Positions 9,240 through 16,559 of a DNA stretch of 52,190 nucleotides are shown in pieces. Numbering within the stretch: the first letter of the stretch is position 1; each line of letters opens with the position of its first letter. Location: assembly GCA_945870155.1 (NCBI GenBank), contig CAMBSB010000020.1:1-52190 (forward strand), written 5' to 3'. The position numbers and the translations under genes are program-made. The notes below the pieces were generated by a model. That model searched no databases, had not been told where the DNA came from, and was given only the letters and a program-made list of their open reading frames with translations. This DNA comes from Paludibacter jiangxiensis. GTDB lineage: Bacteria > Bacteroidota > Bacteroidia > Bacteroidales > Paludibacteraceae.

Positions 9240-10277
9240 CTATATCAATGCATATTTTTTTAATTCCTCTATCAGAGTTTTATTTTCCTCTTTTGTTCCA
9301 ACGGTAATTCTTATACAATTTAAACAAAGTGAAACATTTGATCTATTTCGAACTATTATACCTTGATTAACAAGGAATTTGTATACTGCATTGGCATCAT
9401 CTACTTTTACTAAAACAAAATTGGCATCGGTAGGACATATATGATTTACAAATGTAATTTTTCCTAATTCTTTGATTAACAAGGTGCGCTCTTCATTCAA
9501 ATCTGATAACCATTTTTCAGTTTGTTCATGGTTATCCAATGCCTTAAGTGCTTGATTTTGTGTAAGTAAATTAATATTATATGGATATTTTATTTTATTT
9601 AAAACCTGAATAATATCTTTCGAGGCATAAGCCATACCAAGTCTTATGGCAGCATTTCCCCATGCTTTTGACATGGTTTGAAGTATTACCATGTTTGGAT
9701 ACAAAAGCAAACAATCTGACATACTTTCGCCGGCAGAAAAATCGATATAAGCTTCGTCGATTACAACTATGCCACGAAACCATTTTAACAACTTATGGAT
9801 TTCTTTTCTGTTCAGACTGTTTCCGGTAGGATTATTTGGTGAGCAAAGCCAAATTATTTTTGTATGAGCATTGGTTGAATCAATTAATTTATAAGCTTCA
9901 AAATCGAAGTTTTCATCCAGCATAACCTTGCGATATTCGATATCATTTACTGAAGCACAAACTTTATACATGCCATAAGTAGGTTCAATAGCCACTACAT
10001 TATCTTGTCGAGGTTCACAAAATGCTCTGTATAACAAGTCAATTGCCTCATCGCTACCATTGCCTAAAAAAATATTTTCGACGGGAATGTTTTTAATATC
10101 AGACATTTTTTCTTTCAATTTCCATTGCAATGGGTCGGGATATCGATTGAAAGGCGAGTTAAATGGGTTCTCGTTCGCATCCAAATATACAGATGCTTCT
10201 CCTTTAAACTCATCGCGCGCACAAGAATAAGCTTGTAGATTCTTGATGTTTTCTCTTAATAACTCATTTAAATTCAT
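9240..10277 (-). CDS. hisC: histidinol-phosphate aminotransferase
   Basis: 345 residues. PLP-dependent fold-type I enzyme converting imidazole acetol phosphate to histidinol phosphate in histidine synthesis. Visible motifs: substrate-arm DANENPFNSP (33-42), GNGSDEAIDL (72-81), SPNNPTG (146-152), VVIDEAYIDF with the PLP aspartate D174, and the Schiff-base lysine K204 in TMSKAWG. It lies downstream of hisD, but the gap of 381 bp holds an inverted pair of GC-rich repeats, so coupling to hisD is uncertain. No hisB follows. Confidence 0.95.
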   Translation of the reverse strand: MNLNELLRENIKNLQAYSCARDEFKGEASVYLDANENPFNSPFNRYPDPLQWKLKEKMSDIKNIPVENIFLGNGSDEAIDLLYRAFCEPRQDNVVAIEPTYGMYKVCASVNDIEYRKVMLDENFDFEAYKLIDSTNAHTKIIWLCSPNNPTGNSLNRKEIHKLLKWFRGIVVIDEAYIDFSAGESMSDCLLLYPNMVILQTMSKAWGNAAIRLGMAYASKDIIQVLNKIKYPYNINLLTQNQALKALDNHEQTEKWLSDLNEERTLLIKELGKITFVNHICPTDANFVLVKVDDANAVYKFLVNQGIIVRNRSNVSLCLNCIRITVGTKEENKTLIEELKKYALI

Positions 10278-10295
10278 TAGTTTATAATTTACATA

Positions 10296-10340
10296 CCTGC
10301 CCCCTAACCCCTGCCTACCGCAGGCAGGCCCTAAAGGGGG
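10296..10340 (+). repeat. GC-rich palindromic repeat R3 with nested hairpin
   Basis: C-tract CCTGCCCCCTAA, then a CCCC/CTAAAGGGGG core split by an inserted hairpin CTGCCTACCGCAGGCAG (10311-10327). The same nested arrangement is seen at 33668-33724. It lies about 20 bp upstream of the hisC start. Confidence 0.8.
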
Positions 10341-10620
10341 AATTTGACGGGTATAAAAGTTTTTTAGTAATTTATAATCAACTCCTTGTTTTTGCTAAAT
10401 TTTTAACTTAGTATTGGGAATTACATTATACTTTATTGTTTATGTTATTTGTATTTTTATATTGTAAAAAATAAATCCGAAAATCAATATTAGAGTCTTC
10501 TAAGCACTATTCCAATAGTACAGAACATTGATTTTGTTGAAAACTTCTAATTATAATGGTACTCAAAAATCCAAAAATTGAAATTTAATGATTGATTTAA
10601 TACTGAATAATTCGCTGGAA

Positions 10621-10647
10621 CTCCCCCTTCAGGGGGCAGGGGGGCTG
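10621..10647 (-). repeat. GC-rich palindromic repeat R4
   Basis: Palindrome CCCCCTTCAGGGGG with an outward tract CAGGGGGGCTG. It is the inverted partner of R3 and ends about 11 bp from the hisD stop. Confidence 0.8.
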
Positions 10648-10658
10648 AAATATCAATA

Positions 10659-11978
10659 TTATCTTCTTTGAACTCTTTCTCTGGGGTCAAATTCTTCCTC
10701 TTCTTCATCTAATCTAATTTTAACAGCATTGCTATGTGCTTGAAGTTCTTCATTTTCAGCCATTAAAATAATGGCATTGCTTAAATTTGCCAATCCTTCT
10801 TTTGTAATTTGCTGAAATGTAACTTTACGAACAAAACTGTCGAGGTTTACACCATTATACGCTTTGGCGTAACCATTGGTAGGCAAAGTATGATTAGTTC
10901 CTGAAGCATAATCTCCAGCACTTTCGGGCGTATAATTTCCCAGAAAAACAGAGCCTGCATTAACTATATTGGCAGCTACACCCATATAATAATGTGTAGA
11001 AATTATCAAATGTTCAGGAGCATATTCATTGGTCATCTCCACAGCTTCTTCAAGTGATTTAAGCAATATTATTTTGCTGTTTTCCAATGCCTTACGAGCT
11101 ATTTCTTTGCGAGGTAGCTTTTCAATTTGTAACTCTATTTGATCCAACACCTTCTCAATTATGTCCTCACTTACGGTGATTAGTATTGATTGACTGTCAA
11201 CACCATGTTCGGCTTGCGAAAGTAAATCGGCTGCAACAAAGGCCGGGTTTGAAGTATTGTCGGCAATAACTTCAACTTCCGACGGTCCTGCCGGCATATC
11301 AATGGCAACATCGCGCAAAGAAACTAATTGCTTGGCAGCCGTAACATACTGATTTCCTGGTCCAAATATTTTATACACTTTAGGCACGGTTTCAGTTCCA
11401 TAAGCCATAGCAGCAATAGCCTGAGTTCCACCGACTTTAAATATTCTGTGTATGCCTGCAACTTTGGCGGCATACAATACAGCCGGATGAATTTTACCTT
11501 CTTTATTGGGAGGAGTACAAAGTATAATTTCTTTACACTCGGCTATTTGTGCCGGAACACCTAACATCAAAACAGTTGAAAACAAAGGCGCAGTTCCTCC
11601 CGGAACATACAATCCAACTTTTTGAATAGCAATGGCTTTTTGCCAACAAAATACACCGGGTGAAGTTTGAATTTCCTTTAAATCCTGTTGTTGTTCCAAA
11701 TGAAATTTCCAAATATTGCGTCTGGCCATTTCTATGGCTTGTTTTAACTGGTTGGAAATTTGTTTTTCAGCGTCATTTATCTCATCTTTGCTTACTTCAA
11801 GAGCCTCAATTTCAACCTGATCGAACTTTTTGGTAAATGACCTAATGGCTTTGTCGCCATTTTTGCGTACCTCATCTATTACATTTTGAACTGTTTCAAA
11901 CAATGAAGTATTATCAAAAACCGGACGTGCCAAAATTGCATCCCATGTTTCGCGTGCTGGATATTTTATTATTTGCAT
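10659..11978 (-). CDS. hisD: histidinol dehydrogenase
   Basis: 439 residues, close to the normal 430-435. Zn- and NAD-dependent enzyme that oxidises L-histidinol to L-histidine. By comparison with the E. coli enzyme the zinc ligands are Q255, H258, D356 and H415, and the catalytic pair is E322-H323 in APEHLI. The PAGPSEVEVIAD motif (229-240) and GTNHTLPT (360-367) are intact. No hisG lies upstream in this window. A HAD phosphatase gene ends 71 bp upstream of the hisD start. Confidence 0.95.
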   Translation of the reverse strand: MQIIKYPARETWDAILARPVFDNTSLFETVQNVIDEVRKNGDKAIRSFTKKFDQVEIEALEVSKDEINDAEKQISNQLKQAIEMARRNIWKFHLEQQQDLKEIQTSPGVFCWQKAIAIQKVGLYVPGGTAPLFSTVLMLGVPAQIAECKEIILCTPPNKEGKIHPAVLYAAKVAGIHRIFKVGGTQAIAAMAYGTETVPKVYKIFGPGNQYVTAAKQLVSLRDVAIDMPAGPSEVEVIADNTSNPAFVAADLLSQAEHGVDSQSILITVSEDIIEKVLDQIELQIEKLPRKEIARKALENSKIILLKSLEEAVEMTNEYAPEHLIISTHYYMGVAANIVNAGSVFLGNYTPESAGDYASGTNHTLPTNGYAKAYNGVNLDSFVRKVTFQQITKEGLANLSNAIILMAENEELQAHSNAVKIRLDEEEEEFDPRERVQRR

Positions 11979-12049
11979 TTTAGTCTAAGTGTTATGATGT
12001 TATTCTGAAAAACCTTAAAATTCAATCGAAATTTGAATATAATTTGCAT

Positions 12050-12778
12050 TTAATGCCAATTTAAACAAAATTTATCCCATGTTTTAAATAAATCATGCAT
12101 ACTATCAAAAACAATATCAGCTCCACTATCAGACAACACTTTTTTATCCAATATTCCTGTGTTTACACCAATTGTAAAAAGTCCGGCGCCCGTTGATGAT
12201 TCAATTCCCAATGGTGCATTTTCAACAACCAATACTTCCCATGGATTTAATTGCGATTTTTTTAAAGCCATTAAATACGGCTCAGGATTTGGTTTACCAT
12301 ATTTTACATCGAAAGCCGTAACCATTTTTTCTTTCACAAAGATATTGGGGAAATTATTATCCAGGTTATTAAGAAGACTAGCCTGACCCGAACCTGTAAC
12401 AACAAAAATCTCTAAATGTTGTGCTTTAATTTTTTCTAAAAGATTCAAGGCATAAGGCATTACCGGCGAAGCGTCATAAGATTCGAAATACTTTGATTTT
12501 GAACGATATATTTGGTGTTTTTCATCTTCTGTTGCATTGCGTCCATGAACTTTGTTAAAAGCTCCATCTATCGTAGAGCTTCCTGTCCTACCCTCATTCA
12601 TATATGCTTCATAATGAGTAAATGGAATATTCACATCGCTCATAGCTTTTACCCAAGAAGTGGCATGAAAATTCATCGAATCGAAAAGTACACCATCCAT
12701 ATCAAAAAAAACGGCTTTGGGACTGAATGAAGGATATTGTTTTTTTTGTAAAAATTTATTTATTGAGTCTAAAAACAT
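12050..12778 (-). CDS. HAD-superfamily phosphatase, beta-phosphoglucomutase-like
   Basis: 242 residues, subfamily IA. Motif I is FFDMDGVLFDS with nucleophile D26 and acid/base D28. Motif II is the Thr-Gly in FVVTGSG, motif III the lysine of KYGKPNPEPY, and motif IV is VVENAPLGIE. A four-helix cap lies between motifs I and II. The family dephosphorylates or isomerises sugar phosphates and other small substrates; the substrate cannot be told from sequence. It lies just upstream of hisD on the same strand, so a role as a non-orthologous histidinol-phosphatase is conceivable but unsupported by any specific motif. The first 20 residues are extra; the core starts at about S19. Confidence 0.85.
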   Translation of the reverse strand: MFLDSINKFLQKKQYPSFSPKAVFFDMDGVLFDSMNFHATSWVKAMSDVNIPFTHYEAYMNEGRTGSSTIDGAFNKVHGRNATEDEKHQIYRSKSKYFESYDASPVMPYALNLLEKIKAQHLEIFVVTGSGQASLLNNLDNNFPNIFVKEKMVTAFDVKYGKPNPEPYLMALKKSQLNPWEVLVVENAPLGIESSTGAGLFTIGVNTGILDKKVLSDSGADIVFDSMHDLFKTWDKFCLNWH

Positions 12779-12801
12779 CTATATTTATTATTAATAATTT
12801 G

Positions 12802-12809
12802 CAAAGATA
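12802..12809 (-). promoter_or_regulatory. -7 box upstream of the HAD phosphatase
   Basis: Minus-strand TATCTTTG, a perfect TAnnTTTG match, 24 bp upstream of the ATG. No clear -33 element. Confidence 0.5.
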
Positions 12810-13086
12810 CTAATTTTTGAATTGATTTTGAAATTTAGCTTTTGTAGAATACTAAGTTAACATAGTCACACAAAATACTTTTTTAAATATTTTAATCCAA
12901 AATGAATTTTCTGTTAATTTTTTAATGATTATTTTCAAATTTGAAAGCAATAAAAAAACTAAGCTAAAAAATAAATATTATATTAAATAATTGATTTGTT
13001 TTTAAATAAATTCGTTATTTATAATAATTCCATGCAACATTTCAATATTTTTTGGCATCTATGTTTAAAATGTGGTATGTTTTTTG

Positions 13087-13094
13087 TAATTTTG
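13087..13094 (+). promoter_or_regulatory. -7 box for the small lipoprotein
   Basis: TAATTTTG, 20 bp before the ATG at 13115. It lies inside any longer reading frame, which favours the later start. Confidence 0.5.
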
Positions 13095-13114
13095 TACCGA
13101 AAATAACAATATTT

Positions 13115-13636
13115 ATGAAAACTCGATTTTTCCTTATTTTTCTAGTTCCAATTATTACATTTATTTCATGTAATTTAGATAGTTCAAACACTCCCCAAAT
13201 AATTATCAATCGCCCATTCAATCAAATAGGTGATTCTTTAAAATTATTTTTAACTGATACCGGTGGTGAAATACGTTTAGACACCATACAAGTTGGAGAC
13301 ACAATTTCTATATCTTTAATTTTAAACGCATATAGTAATAATCTGACGGCTTTTTATTTAAAACAATCCTCAACAACTGCTTCTGAAGTTATTTTACCTG
13401 ATAAAGAAGAAATGGACTCAGTTTTTATTACAAATTCGGATTATAATTCCGGCAAATTTTTAATGAAAGGTGATTCACCTATACTCTTTTTTCCTTTCAG
13501 GTATGTAGCAAAACAAATTAGCAATGAAGCTAAAATAAGTTTTACTGTAGTTTCTGATGCAAAATTTGATTTTGGATTTGGTTCAAATACTGCAACATTG
13601 GCTATAAAAACACCAATTATAAGTGCTAAAAAATAG
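13115..13636 (+). CDS. small secreted lipoprotein, function unknown
   Basis: 173 residues from the ATG at 13115. A TTG start at 13052 is open but would lie upstream of the likely promoter box. A lipoprotein signal peptide ends in ITFISC, with C19 as the lipidated residue. The mature part is beta-rich, with DTIQVGDTISISLIL, and looks like a single Ig-like or DUF-type sandwich domain. I do not recognise the family. It is monocistronic, with a strong shared terminator behind it. Confidence 0.7.
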   Translation: MKTRFFLIFLVPIITFISCNLDSSNTPQIIINRPFNQIGDSLKLFLTDTGGEIRLDTIQVGDTISISLILNAYSNNLTAFYLKQSSTTASEVILPDKEEMDSVFITNSDYNSGKFLMKGDSPILFFPFRYVAKQISNEAKISFTVVSDAKFDFGFGSNTATLAIKTPIISAKK

Positions 13637-13654
13637 TATTTATAGTAATAATAA

Positions 13655-13689
13655 AAAAGACAAAGTCCCAAATTGGAATTTTGTCTTTT
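13655..13689. terminator. bidirectional terminator between the lipoprotein gene and pgi
   Basis: Perfect arms AAAAGACAAA (13655-13664) and TTTGTCTTTT (13680-13689), with A-run and T-run on either side. It serves the + gene and the - strand pgi. Confidence 0.75.
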
Positions 13690-13709
13690 TTTTATATTAA
13701 ATTTTAAAT

Positions 13710-15053
13710 TCAGATTCTAGCTTTAATCGCTTTTGTTTCAGCTTCAAAACCCGGCTTATCCAATAGCGCAAACATGTTTTTCTTATAAGCTTCTACTCCC
13801 GGTTGGTCAAACGGATTTACATCCAACACATAACCACTTATTCCACAAGCTTTTTCAAAGAAATAAAGCAATTCACCTAAATAGTATTCGTTCAACGTAG
13901 GCAATTCAATTTTTAAATTTGGAACTCCACCATCAATGTGAGCTATCATTGTTCCCAATTCAGCCATTTTATTAACTTCATCAACCCTTTTACCGGCTAA
14001 AAAGTTTAAACCATCAAGATTGGCTTCGTCAAACGGAAATATCTTGGTGAAATTTGATTCCTTAATTGAAATAACTGTTTCAAAAATTGTACGTTCACCT
14101 TCCTGAATCCATTGTCCCATAGAATGAAGATCGGATGTAAAATCAACTGATGCAGGGAATATTCCTAAATTATCTTTGCCTTCACTTTCACCATAAAGCT
14201 GTTTCCACCATTCCGAAACATAATGTAATTTAGGATGAAAATTAACTAAAATTTCGATTTTCTTTCCCGATTTATATAATTCATTGCGCGTAGCAGCATA
14301 AATTCCGGCCGGATTATCTTCGAAAGCAGTTTCTGTACCACAAAGTTTTTCCATTTCAACTGCACCGGCTACCAATTGGCGAATATCAAAACCTGCCACA
14401 GCAATAGGCAATAATCCTACCGGTGAAAGTACCGAATAACGTCCACCAATATTGTCTTCAATAATATAGGTTTTATAGCCTTCCTGTGTTGCCAATGTGC
14501 GCAATGCTCCACGTGCTTTGTCAGTAACAGCAACAATTAACTCCTTAGATGCTTCTTTTCCTTGTTGTTCTTCTAATTGGGTTTTTAATAAGCGGAATGC
14601 TAAAGCCGGTTCAGTGGTGGTTCCGGATTTTGAAATCGAAATTATCCCGAATTTCTTGTTTTTAAGCATTTCCTGTAATTCATACAAATAATCCTCGCCA
14701 ATATTTTGTCCTGCATAAACTACAACCGGTGATTTTCTGTCGGTTTGAAGCCAATCAAAACTATTTGAAAGGGCATCAATTACCGCTTTTGCACCTAAAT
14801 AACTTCCGCCAATACCAATTACAACAACCACTTCACATTTGTCGCGAAGAATTTTTGCAGTATTTTCAATATCAGCTAGTTGCGCTTCATCAATAGAAGT
14901 TGGCAAATTCAACCAGCCCAAAAAATCACTTCCTTTACCTGTTCCATTGTGTAATGCTAAATTAGCAGCATTAACTTTTGATTTGTAGTTTGCGACTGCT
15001 TGTTCGGAAATAAATCCGAATGTTTTGTCAATTGATAATTTAATGTGTTGCAT
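13710..15053 (-). CDS. pgi: glucose-6-phosphate isomerase
   Basis: 447 residues, the short bacterial type. It interconverts glucose-6-phosphate and fructose-6-phosphate in glycolysis. The phosphate-binding SKSGTTTE lies at 141-148 and [12 protein letters not shown] at 203-214. Catalytic glutamate is E291 in GESEGKD and the ring-opening histidine is H310 in SDLHSMGQ. It is followed by a bidirectional terminator. Upstream on the same strand is gpsA, separated by 367 bp of tandem repeats. Confidence 0.95.
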   Translation of the reverse strand: MQHIKLSIDKTFGFISEQAVANYKSKVNAANLALHNGTGKGSDFLGWLNLPTSIDEAQLADIENTAKILRDKCEVVVVIGIGGSYLGAKAVIDALSNSFDWLQTDRKSPVVVYAGQNIGEDYLYELQEMLKNKKFGIISISKSGTTTEPALAFRLLKTQLEEQQGKEASKELIVAVTDKARGALRTLATQEGYKTYIIEDNIGGRYSVLSPVGLLPIAVAGFDIRQLVAGAVEMEKLCGTETAFEDNPAGIYAATRNELYKSGKKIEILVNFHPKLHYVSEWWKQLYGESEGKDNLGIFPASVDFTSDLHSMGQWIQEGERTIFETVISIKESNFTKIFPFDEANLDGLNFLAGKRVDEVNKMAELGTMIAHIDGGVPNLKIELPTLNEYYLGELLYFFEKACGISGYVLDVNPFDQPGVEAYKKNMFALLDKPGFEAETKAIKARI

Positions 15054-15073
15054 ATATTTCTTATTTGTTTGAT

Positions 15074-15185
15074 GTTTCGTGTTTCGTGTTTCGTGTTCCG
15101 TGTTCCTGGTTTCGGGTTTCGGGTTCCGTGTTCCGTGTTTCGTGTTTAGTGTTTAGTGTTCCGCGTTTCGTGTTCCGTGTTTCGT
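15074..15185 (+). repeat. heptamer tandem array, consensus GTTTCGT
   Basis: Sixteen 7-bp units in perfect phase. Variants are GTTCCGT, GTTTAGT, GTTTCGG and GTTCCGC. No indel occurs in 112 bp although the bases have drifted. Confidence 0.9.
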
Positions 15186-15212
15186 GTTTTAAGGTTTAAT
15201 CTTTGCTCTTGA

Positions 15213-15420
15213 TTCTTTTGTCTTGGTTCTTGGCTCTTGTCTTTTGTCTTTATTCTTTGTTCTTTTGTCTTGGTTCTTGGCTCTTGCCTTTTGTCTTTAT
15301 TCTTTGTTCTTTTGTCTTGGTTCTTGGCTCTTGTCTCTTTTGTCTTTATTCTTTGTTCTTTTGTCTTTTGTCTTTGTTCTTTTGTCTTGGCTCTTACCTC
15401 TTACTTCTTACTTCTTACCT
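15213..15420 (+). repeat. 47-bp tandem array built from 7-mers
   Basis: Units start at 15213, 15260, 15307 (49 bp, seven heptamers) and 15356, each beginning TTCTTTTGTCTTGGTTCTTG or a shortened form. The last part degenerates into CTTACTT-like repeats. The strand is nearly purine-poor (T, C, few G). Confidence 0.85.
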
Positions 15421-16416
15421 CTATTTCAGCTTCTCAGTTAATTTCCTGATTTCCAGTGTAGGAGAACAGCGATTATATAAAATTTCATAAATGGCGTCAA
15501 CAATAGGCATATTTACCTGGAACTTTTCGTTAATTTCATGTATACATTTGGTGGCATAATATCCTTCGGCAATCATTTCCATCTCTATTTGAGCTGTTTT
15601 AACAGAGTATCCTTTGCCTATCATTGTACCAAAAAGACGATTGCGACTGAATTTTGAGTAGGCTGTTACCAGTAAATCGCCCAAATATGCCGGTTCGTTC
15701 GTATCTCTGTGCATAGGATCGATGGCATTACAAAAACGACTAATCTCCTGTATGGCATTTGAAATAAGAACCGCCTGAAAATTATCACCATATTTCAAGC
15801 CATGACAAATTCCGGCAGCAATAGAGTAAATATTTTTCATTACCGATGAATATTCAATTCCAATAATATCATCGCTAATGGAAGTACGAACAAAACTAGT
15901 TGTAAATCTTTGCGCCAACACCCTTGCCTTTTCACGCGATTTACATCCAATTGTTAAATACGAAAGTCTTTCCAACGCCACTTCCTCAGCATGGCAAGGT
16001 CCTGCCAGTACAACCATATTCTCTTTTGGAACTTCATAAAAATCTTCAAAATAGTCTGAAATAATCATATTTTCATCCGGCACTATACCTTTAATTGCTG
16101 AAACTATGATTTTTTTATCGAGTTTCCGTCTTAGCTTTTTTAAATGTTGTTTCAAAAAAGGTGAAGGTGTGGCAAAAATTAATATATCCGATGTGGCTAC
16201 CACATGATTTATATTGCTGGTAAAATGAATTCTATCTGTATCGAAATTTACACCTGTCAGGTAGGATGGATTTTTACTTATGCGAATAAACTCATCAATT
16301 TGCTCTTGCCTGCGCATATACCAATTTATTTCCGTTGAATTTACCAACGCTATTTTTGCAATAGCTGTAGCCCAACTTCCACCCCCTAAAACTGCAATTT
16401 TACTTTTATCATTCAT
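15421..16416 (-). CDS. gpsA: glycerol-3-phosphate dehydrogenase [NAD(P)+]
   Basis: 331 residues. It reduces dihydroxyacetone phosphate to sn-glycerol-3-phosphate for phospholipid synthesis. The dinucleotide-binding motif VLGGGSWATAIA lies at 9-20. The VSAIKG segment, VLAGPCHAEEVA and the C-terminal VMKNIYSIAAGICHGL region with the catalytic lysine match GpsA. A GC-rich hairpin repeat begins 3 bp upstream of the ATG and could hinder translation initiation. The stop codon is directly adjoined by the 47-bp tandem array. Confidence 0.95.
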   Translation of the reverse strand: MNDKSKIAVLGGGSWATAIAKIALVNSTEINWYMRRQEQIDEFIRISKNPSYLTGVNFDTDRIHFTSNINHVVATSDILIFATPSPFLKQHLKKLRRKLDKKIIVSAIKGIVPDENMIISDYFEDFYEVPKENMVVLAGPCHAEEVALERLSYLTIGCKSREKARVLAQRFTTSFVRTSISDDIIGIEYSSVMKNIYSIAAGICHGLKYGDNFQAVLISNAIQEISRFCNAIDPMHRDTNEPAYLGDLLVTAYSKFSRNRLFGTMIGKGYSVKTAQIEMEMIAEGYYATKCIHEINEKFQVNMPIVDAIYEILYNRCSPTLEIRKLTEKLK

Positions 16417-16418
16417 AG

Positions 16419-16438
16419 ACCCCTGCCCCCTAAAGGGG
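16419..16438 (+). repeat. GC-rich palindromic repeat R5
   Basis: ACCCCTG tract followed by CCCCTAAAGGGG, starting 3 bp from the gpsA ATG. Inverted partner of R6. Confidence 0.8.
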
Positions 16439-16535
16439 AATTAAGTTAAATCAATTTGTTTAAACTATCCCTGTTTTTTTAATTCTTATCTAATTTTTCA
16501 AATAAAAAAATTAAATTTGATGATACTTGCAATAT

Positions 16536-16554
16536 CCCCTTTAGGGGAAAGGGG
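16536..16554 (-). repeat. GC-rich palindromic repeat R6
   Basis: CCCCTTTAGGGG followed by AAAGGGG, ending 5 bp from the lysS stop codon. Together R5 and R6 fill the ends of the 143-bp lysS-gpsA gap. Confidence 0.8.
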
Positions 16555-16559
16555 TTTTA

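Larger units (their letters stand above)
10278..10658. other. hisD-hisC gap bounded by an inverted repeat pair
   Basis: Between the repeats at 10296-10340 and 10621-10647 lie about 280 bp of AT-rich sequence with no recognisable gene. It resembles an emptied version of the DUF559 element. Confidence 0.6.
12779..13114. other. divergent intergenic region, HAD phosphatase and lipoprotein
   Basis: AT-rich. It carries a -7 box for each flanking gene. I see nothing else in it. Confidence 0.5.
15054..15420. other. pgi-gpsA gap made of tandem repeats
   Basis: The region is almost entirely tandem arrays: heptamers at 15074-15185 and 47-bp units at 15213-15420. The array runs right up to the gpsA stop codon. 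No gene is credible; open frames rich in Leu, Phe and Cys are repeat artefacts. Confidence 0.8.

Noticed and set aside
13052-13114. TTG-initiated extension of the small lipoprotein
   Set aside because: It would bury the lipoprotein signal peptide and lies across the likely promoter box.
15074-15420. CRISPR array
   Set aside because: Units are contiguous tandem repeats without spacers, and no cas gene is nearby.
15203-15490. Three overlapping + strand frames rich in Leu, Phe and Cys that look like membrane proteins
   Set aside because: They are translations of the 47-bp tandem array in all three frames and run into gpsA antisense. No promoter or start context.
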